From Nitrospira sp. (lineage in GTDB: Bacteria; Nitrospirota; Nitrospiria; Nitrospirales; Nitrospiraceae): a DNA stretch of 64,000 nt. The position numbers were made by a program, and so were the translations under genes. The stretch's first letter is position 1; each line of letters starts with the position of its first letter. The notes beneath the pieces are model-generated. The model was not told the DNA's origin. It did not search any database and worked only from the letters and a program-made list of their open reading frames with translations. Positions 50,729 to 60,164 of this stretch are shown here, one piece after another. The stretch is taken from NCBI GenBank assembly GCA_022226955.1, contig CP092079.1, positions 399,666 to 463,665 on the forward strand. The letters are read 5' to 3'.

Positions 50729-53683
50729 TCATCGGCTGATCGAGACTTCCTGTGAATAGGCACTTTGATTGCCGCTTGTATCAACGGCGGTGAGGGCAAA
50801 ATAGTAGATTTGGCCAGATGTCAGATTGCTAATGGTCGTCGATGTCGTATTGCCCACCGCAGTTGAGGTCGAATAGTTCCGTGAACTGGTGCCGTAGTAT
50901 ACACGGTAGTAAGACAGGTCCGGTTCGGTATTCTTAGTCCATGAGAGTGTGACCGTGGCGGTTCCAGACGTGGGTGGTGGAGTGCTGGTGTCGGGCGGAG
51001 AAGTGCTAGCGGGGGAAAAGCTGATGGTGGGGTCGAAGACCGTAGTATCGCAAGCATTACCGCCGTCGCTGCCTCGATTGATGACGAAGTCGATAGCTTC
51101 ACCGGCGGTGATCGAGCTGGTGAGGGCAAACGCGATACCGGTTGTGTTGCCATTGGCAAGAGACTGTTGCCAGAGGACAGCGGCGCCCTTGCGAATGGAG
51201 ACGGTGACGCCGCCGCCACAGCTGGTATGTCCGTCACTGGCCCGGCCAGTGAGTTGAATGGTTCCAGCGTTGGGGGCGACCCAGCGGCGGACGGCATCGC
51301 GGGTGGCGCCGGGATGGCCAGAACTACTGCCGAGAGCGAGATAGGCTTCGGCGCCTTGCCAGGTGTTGTTGGTCGCGTTAAAGGTCATGCGGTTGCCTAA
51401 GGAGTCCAAGTAGAACCAATTGCGCTGGCCCTGGACCCCGGAAAAATCTGCCGAGGCCTGATAGGTTACGGCGGACGGAGTGCCGGTGCTAGTGGGGGCA
51501 ATTGTGGTCGCAGCAGCGAGAGAGGATACGGTTGTCGTTGCACTGGCCAGACGTGTCGTGGAAGTAGGTGCTAGTGTAGTGGGGGGTTGAGTTGTGCTTG
51601 ACGAGGTGTCTGCCATGATTGCGGAGACTTCTGCCCCGCCTAGGATTCGACTGTATATGCGGACGTCGTCTAGAGCTCCGTTGAACTGCGCACCAGAGTC
51701 TCCTCGCTTTCCTATGACGAGTGGAGAGGCGTTTGTCGTTCGCACCTGATTGATCGACGACTGGCCAGCGGCTGTTCCATTAACGTATAGCCGCAAGGTT
51801 GCGTTGTCATATGTCATCGCCAGATGATGCCATTGGCCAACAGCAATTGACGGTCCTGCAAGATAGTAGATGTTTTGAGCTCCACCGCCAATGTTCAGTA
51901 TAGCGATAGGTTGCCCTGCCGTAGTGATGGCCAGTCCGTAGTAGCCATCGGATGACTCATTGGTTCCCACACTTGCGAGGATAGCGCTCCAATCGGTGTT
52001 CGCAAAGGTTGCGGGTTTTGCCCAAAGTGATAGCGTCATTTTCTGCGGAGAAAGCTGACCTGAATTGGGGATGTGCACATAATCATTGATTCCGTCGAAA
52101 CGTAGTCCGCTTCCAATCTTTCCGGTCGTCCATTCCGGACCATTGATCAGAGATCCACCAAAACCATTGCCGGATAGATCGGCAGTGGTTAGCCCTGTTC
52201 CCTCTTCGAAGGTCCATTGGCCAACTATTGTTGCAGCCGTGGATGGTGAGGAGGGAGAGGGGGCGGTTGATGTGAGATAGAGCACAGCCGGGCCGCTAAA
52301 TGGCGGGGTGAATGTCTGTGGGCCTCCGGGCGCGCTGGCAGTGCCTGTGGCGGCAACCGCACCAGTGGTTGGGTTGAACCATTCGTAGGTGTAGGTGCCG
52401 GAGACGAGATCGACGGAAAAGCTTCCGGATCCCGGCTGGTAGGCCAAATATTCGCGACCAGGGCTGGCGAGGCAATAGCCGGTTGTCGAGAGCGCGCTTC
52501 GCGGCGCGACGGAAGCGAGATCTATCCGTGCAGCATAGGAACGTGTATGACCCATGGCGGATCGTCCTGCGACGAATCCCGCTGAGCCGAGCATATCTTC
52601 CATAAGAGCGGGGTTGTGCCCGCGCAGAAAACTTTTCCACACCCACATGCTCGCCGCGGAGGGATTATTTTGAAAGAATGCGTAGCCGAGGTGATCCGTG
52701 TCGAGGAGGCTGACTTTGGTTCCATCGGTTGCCGGAGGGCTGTCGATGAACGGATCGCTACTGTTATTGAGCGATCCTGCTGCGAAGGACAGCCAATCTG
52801 CTGTGCTATTGAGGAGCGCGGCATTACTGGCTCCCTGAGTCCCGGTCATTCCAATGGTATGCTGGGAAGCCTTTCCTGCCTCGTATGTTCTGATCAGCGT
52901 CGCCATGTACGATTGCCATGCCGGATCGCCGGGCTGGTCGGCGTTGGAGATTTCGAAGATGACGTTATTCAGATCGTTGACCGTGTCGACGACCTTTTTG
53001 ACGTAGGCGCTTTGAAGTTGTGTGACGGCGGCAAGTTGCAGGGTATGCGTTTCTTCGCCATTGCCGTTTCCGTTTGGATCTCCGTTGATGCCGTTGACGT
53101 TATTATTCGTATTGTAGGGGTGGTAGCGCCACACGTTACGGCCTGGAGTGAGCGCATTCCAGACATCCCGGAAGTTGAACAGCATGATGCTGACATAGAT
53201 GCCCCGGTCTCGGGCCGCAATGACACGTGCGCGTAATCGATCGAAGTAGGCTTGATCGAATTGCGTCAGGTTGAATTTGGGAGATCCGTCCGCGGCGATG
53301 CCCGGTCCTGTTCGCGCGTAGGGCAGAGGGGAGGATTTCTGGTACCAGGGGCTGGATCCAGTGAATCCCGGCGCTGGCATGAGGGCGACGTCAGCCTGGG
53401 GAGATTCGGCCGTCCAGAGGCGAATAAAATTATGGTTGTTGGCTCGTAGCTGATCAAGGTACGCGGAATAGTTGAAGGCCGTCCCATTCCCATCCTGAAG
53501 ATTGTGCCACACATGCGATCCGGTCAAGTAGACAGGGCGTCCCGTTGCGTCGGCAAAGTAGCGCGGGTTGGTCTGATGAACGCGCAGCGGACCGGAGGTC
53601 GGGCTGGTTTGCGCGTACAGGGTCGTGGCGAAGCACGTTGCGAAGAGAATGCTCCCCAGCACACGAAGCATAGTTCCAGACAT
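50729..53683 (-). CDS. Large secreted multidomain protein: glycoside-hydrolase-like, LamG and fibronectin III domains
   Basis: The ATG at 53683 has an AGG site 8 bases upstream; a GTG at 53692 is less likely. The product has 984 residues. A signal peptide ends near residue 25 (TTLYAQ). About 30-460 is a TIM-barrel region that resembles DUF4038/apiosidase-like glycosidases: GRPVYLTGSHVWHNLQDG, NNHNFIRLW, and VIFEISNADQPGDPAW, which may carry a catalytic acid. About 480-680 is LamG (QWTFEEGTGL, MTLSLWAKPATF), then a Ser/Thr-rich linker, a beta domain at about 780-880, and a C-terminal Fn3 domain (DLSYYRVYYGTSS). It probably binds or degrades extracellular glycan. Confidence 0.82.
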   Translation of the reverse strand: MSGTMLRVLGSILFATCFATTLYAQTSPTSGPLRVHQTNPRYFADATGRPVYLTGSHVWHNLQDGNGTAFNYSAYLDQLRANNHNFIRLWTAESPQADVALMPAPGFTGSSPWYQKSSPLPYARTGPGIAADGSPKFNLTQFDQAYFDRLRARVIAARDRGIYVSIMLFNFRDVWNALTPGRNVWRYHPYNTNNNVNGINGDPNGNGNGEETHTLQLAAVTQLQSAYVKKVVDTVNDLNNVIFEISNADQPGDPAWQSYMATLIRTYEAGKASQHTIGMTGTQGASNAALLNSTADWLSFAAGSLNNSSDPFIDSPPATDGTKVSLLDTDHLGYAFFQNNPSAASMWVWKSFLRGHNPALMEDMLGSAGFVAGRSAMGHTRSYAARIDLASVAPRSALSTTGYCLASPGREYLAYQPGSGSFSVDLVSGTYTYEWFNPTTGAVAATGTASAPGGPQTFTPPFSGPAVLYLTSTAPSPSSPSTAATIVGQWTFEEGTGLTTADLSGNGFGGSLINGPEWTTGKIGSGLRFDGINDYVHIPNSGQLSPQKMTLSLWAKPATFANTDWSAILASVGTNESSDGYYGLAITTAGQPIAILNIGGGAQNIYYLAGPSIAVGQWHHLAMTYDNATLRLYVNGTAAGQSSINQVRTTNASPLVIGKRGDSGAQFNGALDDVRIYSRILGGAEVSAIMADTSSSTTQPPTTLAPTSTTRLASATTTVSSLAAATTIAPTSTGTPSAVTYQASADFSGVQGQRNWFYLDSLGNRMTFNATNNTWQGAEAYLALGSSSGHPGATRDAVRRWVAPNAGTIQLTGRASDGHTSCGGGVTVSIRKGAAVLWQQSLANGNTTGIAFALTSSITAGEAIDFVINRGSDGGNACDTTVFDPTISFSPASTSPPDTSTPPPTSGTATVTLSWTKNTEPDLSYYRVYYGTSSRNYSTSTAVGNTTSTTISNLTSGQIYYFALTAVDTSGNQSAYSQEVSISR

Positions 53684-54248
53684 GTGATACACCTGATCCT
53701 GAGGAGGGTGGTACAGCGACGATGTCGATAAAGTAGGTAGTCCGCGATGTGCAGTCAGCAGATTCAGCGATCAGGCGATCCACTTTTCAACGCCGACAAA
53801 CAACCCAGAGAGAACCCTTGCCGCGTGGACCTAGCAATGACCGTGCCGGTGTCTCTGCGGGTGAAAGTTTTGTAAAGAACATCGTGAAATGCTTGTAAAT
53901 TAGTCTCGAAACAAGGATCTTCGACTTACGATATTGTGGAGAGCCGATCGGCAGATTGTAAGACTGTACGCAGAGACCTTCACTGGCGAATGTGGCGGTG
54001 AATTTCGTGGAGACTCTTTGCTCTAGATCTCTGAGTGCAGTCAGTCGGAGCATTGAATTAAAGATCAGCGCGCGCGGCATCTGCCATTTATTATGTTCTC
54101 AAGTCTGATCTCAGAAGCTGTGGCGGAAGAGACTGTCAGCGCAGAGGGATTTGGCGCAGATGAGCAAAATGCTATTCAGCGGTCAGGCGCTCGGGTATGA
54201 TTTGAACGATTCTCCGTTAGGAAGAAAGAGGACGGAGGAAGGTCGACT
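53684..54248. other. 565-bp intergenic region with divergent promoters expected
   Basis: This lies between the starts of the large secreted protein gene (minus) and the small membrane protein gene (plus), so it should hold both promoters. A 97-codon frame on the minus strand (53787-54080) lacks a good ribosome site and any motif, so I do not call it. I see no repeat, RNA gene or strong hairpin. Confidence 0.45.
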
Positions 54249-54515
54249 ATGCAAACATCTGAGACTAGGCTACAGGGCTATGATAGCGGAAGCGCCTGCT
54301 CGTCTCCGATGAACTCATGGAGACTGTGGGGCGCGCTCTTTGTTGGCACGATCATGGTGGCTGTCATCGGCACCTGGCTGGTGTGGTTTTCTTTCGTGAT
54401 CCAACGTCAGCACAATGAGGCGGATATACGAGCGGCGTGCCAGCGGATGATGCCGGAGACCGTCGAGCGATGCGTGGATACAGTGGTGATTCAGCGGGGA
54501 GGGATGAGACGGTGA
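54249..54515 (+). CDS. Small single-pass membrane protein
   Basis: The ATG has a GAGGAAGG site upstream, giving 88 residues. One membrane helix is at about 26-52 (LWGALFVGTIMVAVIGTWLVWFSF), with a polar N terminus and a short C-terminal part containing CQRMMPETVERC. I do not recognise a family. It overlaps the start of the outer-membrane protein gene (GTGA, 54512-54515), so the two are co-translated and may work together at the envelope. Confidence 0.72.
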   Translation: MQTSETRLQGYDSGSACSSPMNSWRLWGALFVGTIMVAVIGTWLVWFSFVIQRQHNEADIRAACQRMMPETVERCVDTVVIQRGGMRR

Positions 54516-55513
54516 GCCAATCTTCGATGTGCAAGGCTGCGATCTTCGGAATGTTCATTGGGGTGAGCCTCCTGTCTGCTCCGGGACTCTCCTCGGCCGA
54601 GGAGGGCGAGCCGGCGTCCCGGCAGCGCGTCGAGCTGTCATTGAGATCGTGGATGTTTACTAACGGCGAAACGAAGTGGAGTCACGATGCCTCGGGGCTC
54701 GATTCGCGATTGGGCAACCCCACCTCGAAGCTGACGTACAAAGATAACAATACGCAGATCATGGAGCTTGGAGCCAAGATCCATTTGTCGCGCCGCTGGT
54801 TCATGCGTGGTGAAGTGGGGTTTTCCGTCGATTTCGATCGCGGAAAGCTGACGGATGACGACTATCTTTCAACGGGCGGCCAGCATCTCTATTCGCGCAC
54901 TACGAGCGACACAGCCGGCCACGGGACCTGGTATCTCAATCTTGATGGCGGTCAGCGGGTCGTAGAGTTTTCTGGTGGCAGAGGCTACTTTGATGTTTTT
55001 GGCGGACTCCAATATTGGCGAACGAAGTATGAGGCGCGAAGCGTTCGCCAGGATGTCTGTAATCCCTCGGGTGCGTTTACCTGTAGCGCTGCCGGGACGG
55101 TGAGCCATCAAGGGGACTTGGCCATCGTCAATACCACGCATTGGATTACCCCGTTTCGTGTCGGCGGCCAAACTGAGTATCGACTGACCCGCTGGTTGAG
55201 TCTTGAGGGAAAGCTCGCGATGAGCCCGGTCAGCATCGTTTACAACGAAGACCGGCATGAATTGCGCGCGGATCTTCAGCAGCCGAGTTTTACGATGTGG
55301 GGGGTAGGAGCCAGTGCTAATGCCGATGCAGGGATGAAGTTTATACTGGCGCGAAATGTCGCGCTGACCATGGGCTATCGGGTGTGGTGGAACCGGACCT
55401 TCACCGGGACCTGGGAAAATCATCCGGTGGGATCTGGGTCGGAATCGGCGCCGCTTCGAGAGTTTCAGACCATTCGCCATGGGGCAACGATCGGGCTGAC
55501 CGCGGCTTTCTAG
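54512..55513 (+). CDS. Predicted outer-membrane beta-barrel protein
   Basis: A GTG at 54512 overlaps the stop of the small membrane protein gene and has a GGGAGGG site upstream. It gives 333 residues with a signal peptide to about residue 32 (VSLLSAPGLSSAEE). The rest is rich in alternating beta strands with aromatic belts (RWFMRGEVGFSVDFDRG, TWYLNLDGGQRVVEFSGG) and ends in Phe (TIGLTAAF), the outer-membrane assembly signal. The size is close to a 10- to 12-stranded barrel such as omptins, but catalytic residues are not obvious, so the function stays open. Confidence 0.78.
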   Translation: MSQSSMCKAAIFGMFIGVSLLSAPGLSSAEEGEPASRQRVELSLRSWMFTNGETKWSHDASGLDSRLGNPTSKLTYKDNNTQIMELGAKIHLSRRWFMRGEVGFSVDFDRGKLTDDDYLSTGGQHLYSRTTSDTAGHGTWYLNLDGGQRVVEFSGGRGYFDVFGGLQYWRTKYEARSVRQDVCNPSGAFTCSAAGTVSHQGDLAIVNTTHWITPFRVGGQTEYRLTRWLSLEGKLAMSPVSIVYNEDRHELRADLQQPSFTMWGVGASANADAGMKFILARNVALTMGYRVWWNRTFTGTWENHPVGSGSESAPLREFQTIRHGATIGLTAAF

Positions 55514-55540
55514 CCGTCTTCAACACAGCACGACGTGTCG

Positions 55541-56608
55541 TTAACGGCGCGGACGCCCTGACGGCAGCGTGTCTTCTTCATATTCCAGAAACAGTCGCTT
55601 GGCTTCCGGATGCAGTTGTCCAGGTTGGCCGTAGGGAATGCCGGCGGTGCGGAAGAGTGGTGTGAGTTTGCCGTTGGGATGCAGGTAGCCCGCGCGCAAG
55701 GGCACGGTGCGTTTGCTATGGCGCACGAGACGGCAGGGAGAGGGACGGATGGACGTGAGCCAATCGGCGATGTCTTGGGGATTGCCGATGGAGGCGGAGA
55801 GCAGCAGCAGCTTCGCTTGCGAAGGACAGAAGATGATGGTCTCTTCCCAGACCACGCCGCGCTCAGGGTCTGCCAGGTACTGCGATTCATCCAGAATGAC
55901 TAATCCGAGCGTATCCAGCCGCACGTCGATTTCGCCGCCGGCCGCGTCGTAGAGCAAGTTGCGAAGAATTTCCGTCGTCATGATGAGGATGGGCGCCTGG
56001 CTGTTGTCCTGCCGGTCGCCTGTGAGAATCCCGACGCGGTCGCCGCCAAAGATTTTTGAGAACTCAGTGAATTTCGTATTCGAGAGCGCTTTCAGCGGAG
56101 ACGTGTAAATCACGGTCCGGTTTTCGTCCATGGCACGGCGCGCAGCTTCCACGGCGACGTAGGTTTTTCCGCTCCCGGTTGGCACACTCACCACGACATC
56201 GGTTTCAGTCAGTCCTGCCAGGGCATCCACTTGCCAGGGGTCTGGGACAAACGGCTGTGGACTGGGCACGCCGAGCCCTTCGAGCCAGGCAGCGAGTGAG
56301 ACGCTCGGCTCGGTCGATTCCGGCTCATGCGGCCGGTGCGGTCTTCTGTTTGGAGGAGGCGCGGTATGCCGTGGCGCTGCCTGTCGGGCTGGTGCTGTCG
56401 TGAGTGGCGCGCGGGTGTGCCGTTCGCCAATGAGCGCGTGCAGATCGGATTCGAGCCCGGCCAGGTTTTGCGATGAGTGTTGCAGCAGCAGTTCGATTAG
56501 GCGGCGTTTCCCGGCCCGAAAGTGCCGGTGCACACGTCCGCGTGCCAATCGATGCAGGACGGCAATGGGCTGTTGCGCGAGGAGCTGTTGAAGTTCGTCA
56601 GGTGTCAT
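55541..56608 (-). CDS. Ski2-like helicase, N-terminal half (RecA1 domain) as a separate protein
   Basis: The 355-residue protein holds only the first helicase lobe. Residues 1-110 are a basic, Pro-rich N-terminal part. WQVDAL (Q-like motif) is followed by Walker A PTGSGKT (143-149), Ia TSPLKALSNTKF, Ib MTTEILRNLL, motif II DESQ (240-243, where Ski2 helicases usually have DEVH) and motif III SAS (271-273). Motifs IV-VI are missing here but occur in the gene just upstream (56616-58475). That gene ends 7 bases before this one starts. The two should form one helicase, encoded in reverse domain order. Confidence 0.85.
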   Translation of the reverse strand: MTPDELQQLLAQQPIAVLHRLARGRVHRHFRAGKRRLIELLLQHSSQNLAGLESDLHALIGERHTRAPLTTAPARQAAPRHTAPPPNRRPHRPHEPESTEPSVSLAAWLEGLGVPSPQPFVPDPWQVDALAGLTETDVVVSVPTGSGKTYVAVEAARRAMDENRTVIYTSPLKALSNTKFTEFSKIFGGDRVGILTGDRQDNSQAPILIMTTEILRNLLYDAAGGEIDVRLDTLGLVILDESQYLADPERGVVWEETIIFCPSQAKLLLLSASIGNPQDIADWLTSIRPSPCRLVRHSKRTVPLRAGYLHPNGKLTPLFRTAGIPYGQPGQLHPEAKRLFLEYEEDTLPSGRPRR

Positions 56609-56615
56609 CGTGTTC

Positions 56616-58475
56616 TCACGGTAGTTCTTCCAATACGCCGCGGCGTATCAAGTCGATGGCCCGAGAGGCCGAGTCAGCCAGGCCGGGATGAGTCGCGCGC
56701 AGGGTGTGCAACTGCGACAGAAATTCCAGCGTTCTGGCAAGCAGTCGATAGATATCGCCTTCCGCCATCGTGGTCGAACGGCAGAGGCCGATCCATGTCA
56801 GGCCTGGGTCGGAGACCCAGCGCTCGGCGACGGCGGCGATGTCGGCGCGCAGCAACGGGGGATCTTCGTAGGGCGAGAGACTTTCTGCCAATTTGCGAAC
56901 TTGCCCCAGCAATGAACTCAGCCCCGTGCTAACCCGCGGGAACGCGCCGGGCCGGTCGTCGTCGTGGGCGATGCTGGCCATCACGCCGGTGAGCACGGCG
57001 GGGTCCGCGCCGGCAAAGGCTTCGGCTCGGATCAATTCCGTAATGAGCAGCGAGTGATCGATGCGGATCAGCCGTGCCCATTCGCCGTCGTCCGTTAAAT
57101 GCGAGGTCGGGCTTAAGTAGCCGAATTTCTGAAGCACGTCGATCCGTTCCTGAAACCGGTGCCACAAGCTGGTGCGCAGCGCCTGAATCGATTTGACGTG
57201 GCGTTGCTGTTCTTGCCGCAGGCGCGAGGCGACGAGATAATCTTTTTGGCAGGCCGGCCGCGAGGAACAGCTCGGACAAGGAAAATCGCCCAGGCTCTGC
57301 ACGATGGCATCGGGGATCAGCTCGGATTCTTTCGAGACCAGAATCGGCAGCAGCGGCAGCCTGGTCGGCAATTCGGTCAGCTGATAGAGCAATTCGTCGA
57401 ACGACTCCGGGGTGCACCAGGGATAGCCTTGCTGTTCCGTGCATTCGAACAGGCGATCGAACACATCGGTGACAGTGCCGGCAGGGGATTCGGTGATGGC
57501 TCCGCCGGTCCGCAGCACCGTGATCATCGGGCTTTTTTGCCCTTTGCTTCGGTATTGGCGCAGGACGATGCCCCGCCCTTTATTGAGTCCGACCACCCGG
57601 CCCGGCGTCATGAAGTGAAACCGCGCCGTGACTTCCGGGGATTCGTGGCGGGCGATCTGGTGCCGATGAGGCTTTTGCCGCCTGGCTTGATCGAAGGTGT
57701 GCCACTGGGTAATCCAGTCGGTGCAGACCCGCGGACCGAACGGTTCCATCTGTGTGTGCAGGACATCCAGTTTTCCCTCGAGCACATTCGCGCGCTGGTT
57801 GAGCTGGAACTGGGCAAAGCTCTTGGCCAGAATCGCTTGAATCTGCTCGTGCGGGTGCGCTTTCAGGAGGTTCAAGACCATCGGGTAACTGATGGTGAAC
57901 TGGCTGTCGATGGCTTCAGGATTTCCAGTGAGTCCTTTGGTCAGCACATTCAGATCGATATAGGGAGAGGGGGTGACGACGGCGAAGCCAACGTAATCTT
58001 TCCCGCGGCGGCCGGCCCGTCCGGCAATCTGCTGGACTTCTCCGATGGTCAGATCCATGAAGTCACGGGCCTTGCGGATGCTGGATTGCGTGATGACGAC
58101 GGTACGCGCCGGAAAGTCGACACCGGCGGCTAATGTTGTGGTGGCAAAGACGGCATCGAGGCAGCCCTGCCGCATCAATTCTTCAATCGCAATTTTCCAG
58201 GACGGAAGATGGCCGGCGTGATGGGCGGCGACGCCGATTCGCTGGACGGTCGGAATCAACGGATGTTCCGCGATACTGGGATATTGAGCGATGACTCGTT
58301 CGAGCGCAGCGGCGATGGCCTCCTGGCGCTCCGGCGGGAGCACCGTGCGGGCGTGGTCGAACGCCTCCATGGCTTCGTCGCAAGCACGGCGTGAGGTGAG
58401 AAAGACAATGGCAGGCGTCAGCGATTTCTCGCGGAGCGCGGCGATCAGATCAACCGGATGAATCGAGGGGGGCAT
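56616..58475 (-). CDS. Ski2-like helicase, C-terminal half (RecA2, winged helix and zinc region) as a separate protein
   Basis: The 619-residue protein starts with the second helicase lobe: AIVFLTSRRACDEAM (motif IV), VAAHHAGHLPSWK, FATTTLAAGVDFPARTVVI (V) and QQIAGRAGRRG (VI). Then come a beta-barrel insertion and Cys-rich CPSCSSRPACQKDY near 405-420. Helical parts typical for Ski2-like proteins follow. It lacks Walker A and B. It overlaps glgC upstream by 26 bases and is followed by the N-terminal half. It should be inactive as an ATPase alone. Whether the split is functional or evolutionary decay is discussed in the findings. Confidence 0.85.
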   Translation of the reverse strand: MPPSIHPVDLIAALREKSLTPAIVFLTSRRACDEAMEAFDHARTVLPPERQEAIAAALERVIAQYPSIAEHPLIPTVQRIGVAAHHAGHLPSWKIAIEELMRQGCLDAVFATTTLAAGVDFPARTVVITQSSIRKARDFMDLTIGEVQQIAGRAGRRGKDYVGFAVVTPSPYIDLNVLTKGLTGNPEAIDSQFTISYPMVLNLLKAHPHEQIQAILAKSFAQFQLNQRANVLEGKLDVLHTQMEPFGPRVCTDWITQWHTFDQARRQKPHRHQIARHESPEVTARFHFMTPGRVVGLNKGRGIVLRQYRSKGQKSPMITVLRTGGAITESPAGTVTDVFDRLFECTEQQGYPWCTPESFDELLYQLTELPTRLPLLPILVSKESELIPDAIVQSLGDFPCPSCSSRPACQKDYLVASRLRQEQQRHVKSIQALRTSLWHRFQERIDVLQKFGYLSPTSHLTDDGEWARLIRIDHSLLITELIRAEAFAGADPAVLTGVMASIAHDDDRPGAFPRVSTGLSSLLGQVRKLAESLSPYEDPPLLRADIAAVAERWVSDPGLTWIGLCRSTTMAEGDIYRLLARTLEFLSQLHTLRATHPGLADSASRAIDLIRRGVLEELP

Positions 58476-59688
58476 GCAGCTTCATTCCCTTTGAGATGAC
58501 GACCAGGCCCGATTCTGTGACGGTGAATCGCCGGGCGTCAGCCTCCCGATCGTATCCGATTTCCGTATGGGACGGAATGATCACGTCTTTGTCGACAATG
58601 GCTCGGCGGATGCGGCTGTGCTCGCCGATGACGACGTTTTCCATCACAATGGATTCCCGCACGTCGGCGTGATCCATGACCCGCACGTTCGGGGAGAGCA
58701 CGGAGTTCTGGACGCGGCCGCCGGAGACGATACAGCCTCCGCAGACCACGGAGTCCAGCGCCACGCCCATGCGGCCTCCCTGGTAATCTTGCGCGAACAC
58801 AAATTTTGCCGGAGGAAACTGGCCTTGATAGGTGCGGATCGGCCATTTGGGATCGTAGAGATTGAACAGCGGATCGACGGCGACCAGGTCCATATTGGCT
58901 TCCCAGTAGGCATCGAGCGTCCCGATATCCCTCCAGTATTTGACCGCCTTCTTGTTTTCATCCTGAAACTTGAAGGCATAGACCCGGCCTTCCTGGATCA
59001 TGCGCGGGATAATGTTCTTGCCGAAGTCATGGGCCGTGTCTTCTTGCGCATCCGTGTTCAGATATTTCCTGATGACGTCGGTCTTAAACAAGTAAATGCC
59101 CATTGAGGCAAAGGCGTGTGTCGGAGTCCCTGGGATCGGCGTGGGATTCGCTGGTTTTTCATCGAATCGAGTGATACGCAGCGTTTCATCCACACTGATC
59201 ACGCCGAAACGGGTTGCATCTTGAATGGGAATATCGAGCGCTCCGACGACGGCATCGGCGCCTTTGGCCAGCAGCCAGTGGAACATCTCGGCGTAGTTCA
59301 TCTTGTAAATATGGTCGCCGGCCAGAATGAGAAGGTAGTCGGCTTGCTCGGTGTCGAGCAGGAACATGTTTTGATGCACGGCATCGGCGGTGCCCCGGTA
59401 CCACTCCTCGCTGATGCGTTGCTGGGGAGGGACGGACACGATGTATTCGCCGAGCTCCGGGTTGAACACATTCCATCCGCTCCGGATATGTTTGTCCAGC
59501 GAGTGCGATTTGTATTGGCTTAGCACGGCGATCCGGCGCAGGCCGGAGTTCAGGCAGTTGCTCAATCCGAAATCGATGATCCGGTATTTCCCGCCGAAGG
59601 GGACCGCTGGTTTGGCGCGTTGCTCCGTGAGCGGAGAAAGCCGTTCGCCTTTGCCTCCGGCCAGAATCATCGTGAAGATATTGTTCAT
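58450..59688 (-). CDS. glgC: Glucose-1-phosphate adenylyltransferase GlgC
   Basis: The ATG at 59688 (MNNIFTMILAGG) gives the normal length, 412 residues. The nucleotide site is ILAGGKGERLSPLTEQRAKPAVPFGG, followed by YRIIDFGLSNCLNSG. The second half has the left-handed beta-helix typical of GlgC (NVRVMDHADVRES, VIGEHSRIRRAIVDKDVIIP). It makes ADP-glucose for glycogen. Its 3' end overlaps the helicase gene by 26 bases. Confidence 0.96.
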   Translation of the reverse strand: MNNIFTMILAGGKGERLSPLTEQRAKPAVPFGGKYRIIDFGLSNCLNSGLRRIAVLSQYKSHSLDKHIRSGWNVFNPELGEYIVSVPPQQRISEEWYRGTADAVHQNMFLLDTEQADYLLILAGDHIYKMNYAEMFHWLLAKGADAVVGALDIPIQDATRFGVISVDETLRITRFDEKPANPTPIPGTPTHAFASMGIYLFKTDVIRKYLNTDAQEDTAHDFGKNIIPRMIQEGRVYAFKFQDENKKAVKYWRDIGTLDAYWEANMDLVAVDPLFNLYDPKWPIRTYQGQFPPAKFVFAQDYQGGRMGVALDSVVCGGCIVSGGRVQNSVLSPNVRVMDHADVRESIVMENVVIGEHSRIRRAIVDKDVIIPSHTEIGYDREADARRFTVTESGLVVISKGMKLHAPLDSSG

Positions 59689-59808
59689 TGCGGCGAATTG
59701 TAACAGGACGGTGTGGAAATAGGAAGAAAGAGGAATGATTGACTTCGGGAATCGCAGAGACAATACTAGCTCAAAAAGTCGATGGGTATGAGTCGTAAAG
59801 GAGTGTCT

Positions 59809-60099
59809 ATGAAACGTGACTTGATTGTCGCCGCGCTTCCCCGCAAGAGCGGTAAGGCCGTGAGTAAACAGGTCGTGGAGACCGAAAACGTGTCTTGGCG
59901 TGTGGAGCGGTTGGAAGCCCAGTTGCAGAAGCTAACTGAATTGGTGCGCGACCATGCCGAAGATGTGGATCGATTGGTGCGGATTGTCGCGGAAGACCGG
60001 AATGTCATCCGGCAGCAGCTCTTGCGGAAGCATCATGAGAAAGTGCGCGTCCGGAAGCATCTTCGAGACGGGAGCCCCAAGGTCGGATTGGAGAGTTGA
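59809..60099 (+). CDS. Small coiled-coil protein of unknown function
   Basis: The ATG at 59809 has a strong AAAGGAG site 5 bases upstream, so I choose it over the in-frame ATG at 59782. The product has 96 residues. It is basic at both ends (MKRDLIVAALPRKSGKA, KHHEKVRVRKHLRDG) with a heptad-like centre (VERLEAQLQKLTELVRDHAEDVDRLVRIV) that predicts a coiled coil. There is no membrane segment. It has its own ribosome site, sits upstream of the pot genes with a 65-bp gap, and is divergent from glgC. No family recognised. Confidence 0.75.
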   Translation: MKRDLIVAALPRKSGKAVSKQVVETENVSWRVERLEAQLQKLTELVRDHAEDVDRLVRIVAEDRNVIRQQLLRKHHEKVRVRKHLRDGSPKVGLES

Positions 60100-60164
60100 C
60101 CGTGCGCGGTGCGCCTTGCCTCTGTACCTCTCTGCGTTGCTCCCCGGCATAGGATTCCGTCGCC

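Noticed and set aside
53787-54080. A 97-codon minus-strand frame in the 53.7-54.2 kb gap
   Set aside because: It has no Shine-Dalgarno site and an irregular composition, with no motif or operon context.
57159-58133. A 324-codon plus-strand frame opposite the helicase C-terminal half
   Set aside because: It lies antisense to conserved helicase motifs and has no start signal or known domain.
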